Shown: positions 61,270-64,000 of the stretch, piece after piece | How the letters are laid out: every line of letters begins with the position of its first letter | Position numbering within the stretch: position 1 is the stretch's first letter | DNA from: Opitutaceae bacterium | Lineage (GTDB): Bacteria > Verrucomicrobiota > Verrucomicrobiia > Opitutales > Opitutaceae | DNA: 64,000 bases | Direction: 5' to 3' | Assembly (NCBI GenBank): GCA_041395105.1 | Contig: JAWLBB010000005.1 | Span: 124,001-188,000 of the forward strand | Made by a program: the position numbers and the translations under genes | The notes under the pieces: generated by a model | Databases searched by the model: none | What the model was told of the DNA's origin: nothing | The model's input: the letters and a program-made list of their open reading frames with translations, nothing else

Positions 61270-61466
61270 TGTCCGGGAGGGGAACCTTGCATGCGAATCG
61301 AAAGAGCACGGCCAATCGAAAACGGCAACGGGGTCGTTTCCTTGCGGGCCCTTCGCGCAGAATTGTCCTGGATCGACAGGCAGCGCCGGTTCCTGGAGGC
61401 TACGGATGAAACTCCAAATGCCCGATCATACAACCCAGACCCAATGACTTCCACCGCACCCAAGAC

Positions 61467-61886
61467 ATGAACCTGCGACCAATCATCACCTTACTGGCAG
61501 CGATTGCTGGAGGATCGTTCGCCCTTGCCGAGGCCCCCGCCATTTCCGCTTACAAGGCGGAACTCATTGCGTTGGACAAAGTCTGGATCGACGCTGAGGT
61601 TAACCGCGATCCGGCTGCGCTGGAGCAGATCCTGGACGAACAATTCCTCGCCACGTTCCCATCGGGCAAAACCATCGACCGATCCGCCTATATCGACTGG
61701 ATCATGACGAGTGAGATCGAGCCCTTCGAGGTGACCCAGGACGAAATCCGGCTGCATGGAGACACGGCCCTGGTAATCGACAGCACCCTCGATCGTCTGA
61801 CGAAATTCACCTACGTTGCGGTCAGAAAAGAAGGAAAATGGCGGGTGATCTCGGAGACCTTTACCCATTCGTCACCGCCAGAGTGA
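61467..61886 (+). CDS. Secreted NTF2-like (DUF4440/SnoaL-type) protein
   Basis: This 139-residue protein has a signal peptide (IITLLAAIAGGSFALAEA). The fold segments LIALDKVWIDAEVNRDPAAL, FATFPSGKTIDR and WRVISETFTH match secreted DUF4440-type proteins. These bind small ligands or act as isomerase-like enzymes. No ligand can be named. The gap before it contains no gene. Confidence 0.78.
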   Translation: MNLRPIITLLAAIAGGSFALAEAPAISAYKAELIALDKVWIDAEVNRDPAALEQILDEQFLATFPSGKTIDRSAYIDWIMTSEIEPFEVTQDEIRLHGDTALVIDSTLDRLTKFTYVAVRKEGKWRVISETFTHSSPPE

Positions 61887-62571
61887 CTGGTGTGAGCGGC
61901 GGTCTCCCGAGAACGGAGCGATCCCCTTGACTCGTCGAAAGTGAGCCGGAGCCCATCCCTGGACCCAAGGCCGCCCCTGCCATCGAGCCGGCGATGTCTT
62001 CCATTCTGAAGGCTGTCCTGCCCGGGACCGTGATTCATAGACAAAAAGCGTCCTGCCCCCCTTCGGCCGGACCTCGGATTCGAACGGGATCACCAGGAAT
62101 CCGGCCGTCAGTTGCAAGACTTGCGGCATCACGCAGGCTGACAGGTGACCTGCAATCCAGCCGTGCCGGATGCCGCTTCCGTTCACCGGCCCCTACCGGA
62201 GGAGGATTCTATCCGGAAACCCGACGTCCCCGGGCGATGCGTCAACCCCGGGGCGGCGCTACGCGCCACGCAAGGAGGACCGAAAAGGGGTCAATACGCA
62301 GAGGTAGAATCGCGACAGAGAAGGTTGATACGCAACGTTGAGACCCGGGCCCACGAAGTCATATCTTTCTCGGACTGACGGGTTCAAGGATAGGTGAGCC
62401 GTAAAAACCTACGCCAATAGCCCTTTTGAAACAGACGAATCTGGTGCGCAGCTCAACCCGGACGGTCCTCCGGCGGGTTCACCGAATCGGCTTTCCACAG
62501 CATTGATCAACGGCCGCTTCCACCCTACGATGTGGCATAGCTGTCACGGAGATTACGATTTTGCATCGCGG
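61887..62571. other. Long intergenic region with repeat fragments
   Basis: About 685 bases without a gene. GACAAAAAGCGTCCTGCCCC at about 62040 resembles the right arm of a family A REP palindrome. GGGTCAATACGCAGAGGTAG at about 62289 is shared with module 3 at 57259. I see nothing else. Confidence 0.45.
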
Positions 62572-63341
62572 ATGGGAACCATGAAAAATGTCCGCTACAA
62601 GGGAAACGCTGTCTCTTTCACCGAGTACGGCAGGCCGAGCGGATTCCCTGTAATTATCCAGCATGGCTTGATCGCCAGCATCGAGGACGGCCACCTGTTC
62701 CAACCTCTGGTTGACGCCGGCTTGAGACTTCTTTGTGTGGCCCGTCCCGGATACGGAAGCTCGACTGCATTTGCCCTTCGCAACATTGCTGAGTGGGCTG
62801 CGGTGACCGAGTTCCTTGTCACTGCGCTCTCTATGAAGCACTTCGACATTCTTGCCATGTCATCAGGCGCTCCCTACGGATATGCCATCGCGAACGGCCT
62901 CCGGTCCAGAACAAGGAATCTCTTCATCTTCAGCGGCACGCCCGCACTCTACAACGAAGAGGTCCGGGCCATCTGGCCGTATCCTCTCGACGGCGACCGC
63001 ACACTACCGGAATTGCAGCAACTGGCCCATGAGCTGTTCTTCCCGGGTGTGTCGGAAGACACCACGGTGGCCAAAGACGTCCGCGACTCCATGAGGAACA
63101 ATTGCTTCGGTCCGGCACTGGACCTCTTCTACGTGGACAGGACTGGGGGTTTTCGCTGTCGAGCATCGAGGTCCCGGTCACCATGCGGCATAGCCGGGAA
63201 GACCACGAGGTGCCGTATGCGTCAGCAGAGATAACCGCCGGGTTGCTTCGCGACTGCGAACTGAAACCCGACCACGGAGGGCACTTCTCTGCCGAGGATC
63301 TGGAACGCTTCATCCGCAACAGAATGCTGCCACTCTGCTGA
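62572..63341 (+). pseudogene. Alpha/beta hydrolase, frameshifted
   Basis: Residues 1-200 are a hydrolase (GFPVIIQHGL, VARPGYGSST, LAMSSGAPYGYAIANG, the last being the nucleophile region). The frame then derails near 63145, in a run of five Gs. The rest continues in another frame (GFSLSSIEVPVTMRHSREDH then LKPDHGGHFS) and stops at 63341. Repaired, the protein would be about 255 residues. It is either a recent mutation or an assembly error. The start at 62572 or 62581 is uncertain. Confidence 0.7.
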
Positions 63342-63878
63342 GTCGGCCCACCATGGTCGGATACGCGGGTGACTCCGGGGAAAAAGGGAGCGAAATAAAA
63401 CCCGCAAGGGGCCGTCAACGCGAAATATTGAGTTCCGCTCTTTCTGACTCTACTGATATTCTGATCGACCGATCTTCGCGGACCGAACCGGACGCTTCAA
63501 GCGAATGGGATCCGCTACTTTGGGAAAAATGCGCCACTCCCTGCGATGTTTTCAGAAGAGCGCCAATCCGGCTTCCAATTCAATTGAGCGGTGCCTTCGC
63601 CGGGATCGGTATCATCCGCTTGGATATTGAGCCGGAAACTCGGCCAGGGACCTCCGGCCAGATCTTCGAGCGCCGCCAGGGGGGTTGGAAATCTCCGCCG
63701 CATGGCCGTTCTCATTCTCGCGGCAGGCATAGCGAGTGCCCTCAGGCGTCAAGGAAGGGGTCACTCGATTCTCAAGGTCCGCGGTATGGACCCATCAGAC
63801 CATGAAGTCTGGACGTGTCAATTTGACCCTTTTACGATTGACCCCTTTCACAAAAACCTGCTCAACGGAAGACAGAAA
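63342..63878. other. Intergenic region before the final lipoprotein gene
   Basis: No convincing gene: the longest frames have the skewed composition of shadows. At 63808-63850 is an imperfect pair, GTCAATTTGACCC and ATTGACCCCTTTC, related to the palindrome families seen elsewhere. Confidence 0.4.
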
Positions 63879-64000
63879 ATGAAACCACCCCTACCCCTAC
63901 TTCTCGCGCTCAGCACCGGAGCCCTCTCCCTCTTCATGACGGGCTGCACCTGCAAGGATTCAGCAGACTCCGAGGCGCTTCTGGCGGCAGACCTGCAGTT
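63879..64000 (+). CDS. Lipoprotein, N-terminal part (cut by the window edge)
   Basis: The signal MKPPLPLLLALSTGALSLF is followed by a lipobox FMTGC (cysteine at residue 23), so it should be a lipoprotein. The ribosome-binding sequence GGAAG precedes the ATG by six bases. Only 40 codons are visible, and the mature part (KDSADSEALLAADLQ) gives no family. Confidence 0.75.
   Translation, partial: MKPPLPLLLALSTGALSLFMTGCTCKDSADSEALLAADLQ

Noticed and set aside
63353..63805. A 150-residue plus-strand frame at the end
   Set aside because: It has no ribosome-binding site and a skewed composition with no recognisable motif. Palindrome sequence follows directly.

Overview
The window looks like chromosome of a GC-rich, polysaccharide-degrading bacterium, most likely Verrucomicrobiota (Opitutae-like). 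That is an inference from gene content: paired secreted sulfatases, two alpha-galactosidases of different families, two beta-helix proteins, phytanoyl-CoA dioxygenase-type oxygenases, an MR/MLE enolase-superfamily enzyme, a Gfo/Idh/MocA oxidoreductase, a UroD-type protein and two REP-associated transposases. Planctomycetota, Kiritimatiellota or Lentisphaerota are not excluded. No rRNA or marker gene is present to settle it.

Bases 1-43,090 are accessory catabolic and envelope chromosome. In order: end of a membrane glycosyltransferase-like gene; two secreted sulfatases; a VapBC-type toxin-antitoxin pair with a palindromic operator candidate; a GH27 alpha-galactosidase; a ComA-like protein; a CocE/S15 hydrolase; an MR/MLE enzyme; a PhyH-like protein; a REP-associated transposase inside its own REP sequences (family B); a beta-helix protein; an oxidoreductase; a TPR protein; an M14 peptidase; an NAD(P)-binding protein; an SMP-30-like protein; an outer-membrane-like protein; a second beta-helix protein; a GH36-like alpha-galactosidase; a second PhyH protein; a large secreted esterase; a MATE exporter; a UroD-family protein; an 11-haem cytochrome c fused to a b-type cytochrome; an AmpG-like MFS protein; a second REP-associated transposase (family A palindromes, scattered in the window); an SGNH hydrolase; and a DUF2089 plus SHOCT-like pair. 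Two related miniature elements lie just after stop codons at 17.1 and 32.8 kb.

Bases 43,397-59,182 are the main discovery: a compound integrative island in tRNA-Arg(CCU). The same 38-bp piece of the tRNA (anticodon loop to 5' end) occurs four times, at 43434, 54480, 56875 and 59145, cutting the island into three modules. Module 1 carries a tyrosine integrase, an unknown coupled gene, an excisionase-like protein, a primase-like protein, a RepA-like ATPase, a SAP-domain nuclease, and a tightly overlapping four-gene operon: SMEK-STAND NTPase, a 129-aa unknown, a protein starting with a GFVTNSSSTSF motif, and a radical SAM/SPASM enzyme. Modules 2 and 3 have no recombinase. Each carries one cargo gene (an M3 peptidase; a Fic protein with a built-in inhibitory motif). 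The first two modules share a nearly identical 145-bp right end, so the recombinase of module 1 may move the others in trans. Island genes are visibly more AT-rich than the flanks.

Bases 59,183-64,000 return to chromosome: a GNAT acetyltransferase, a quinone-oxidoreductase-like MDR protein, a secreted NTF2-like protein, a frameshifted alpha/beta hydrolase, several palindrome remnants and the start of a lipoprotein.

The best candidate for an undescribed system is the SMEK-STAND / radical SAM operon: NTP-dependent sensing joined by translational coupling to a probable peptide-modifying radical SAM enzyme, in the position where mobile islands usually carry anti-phage defence.
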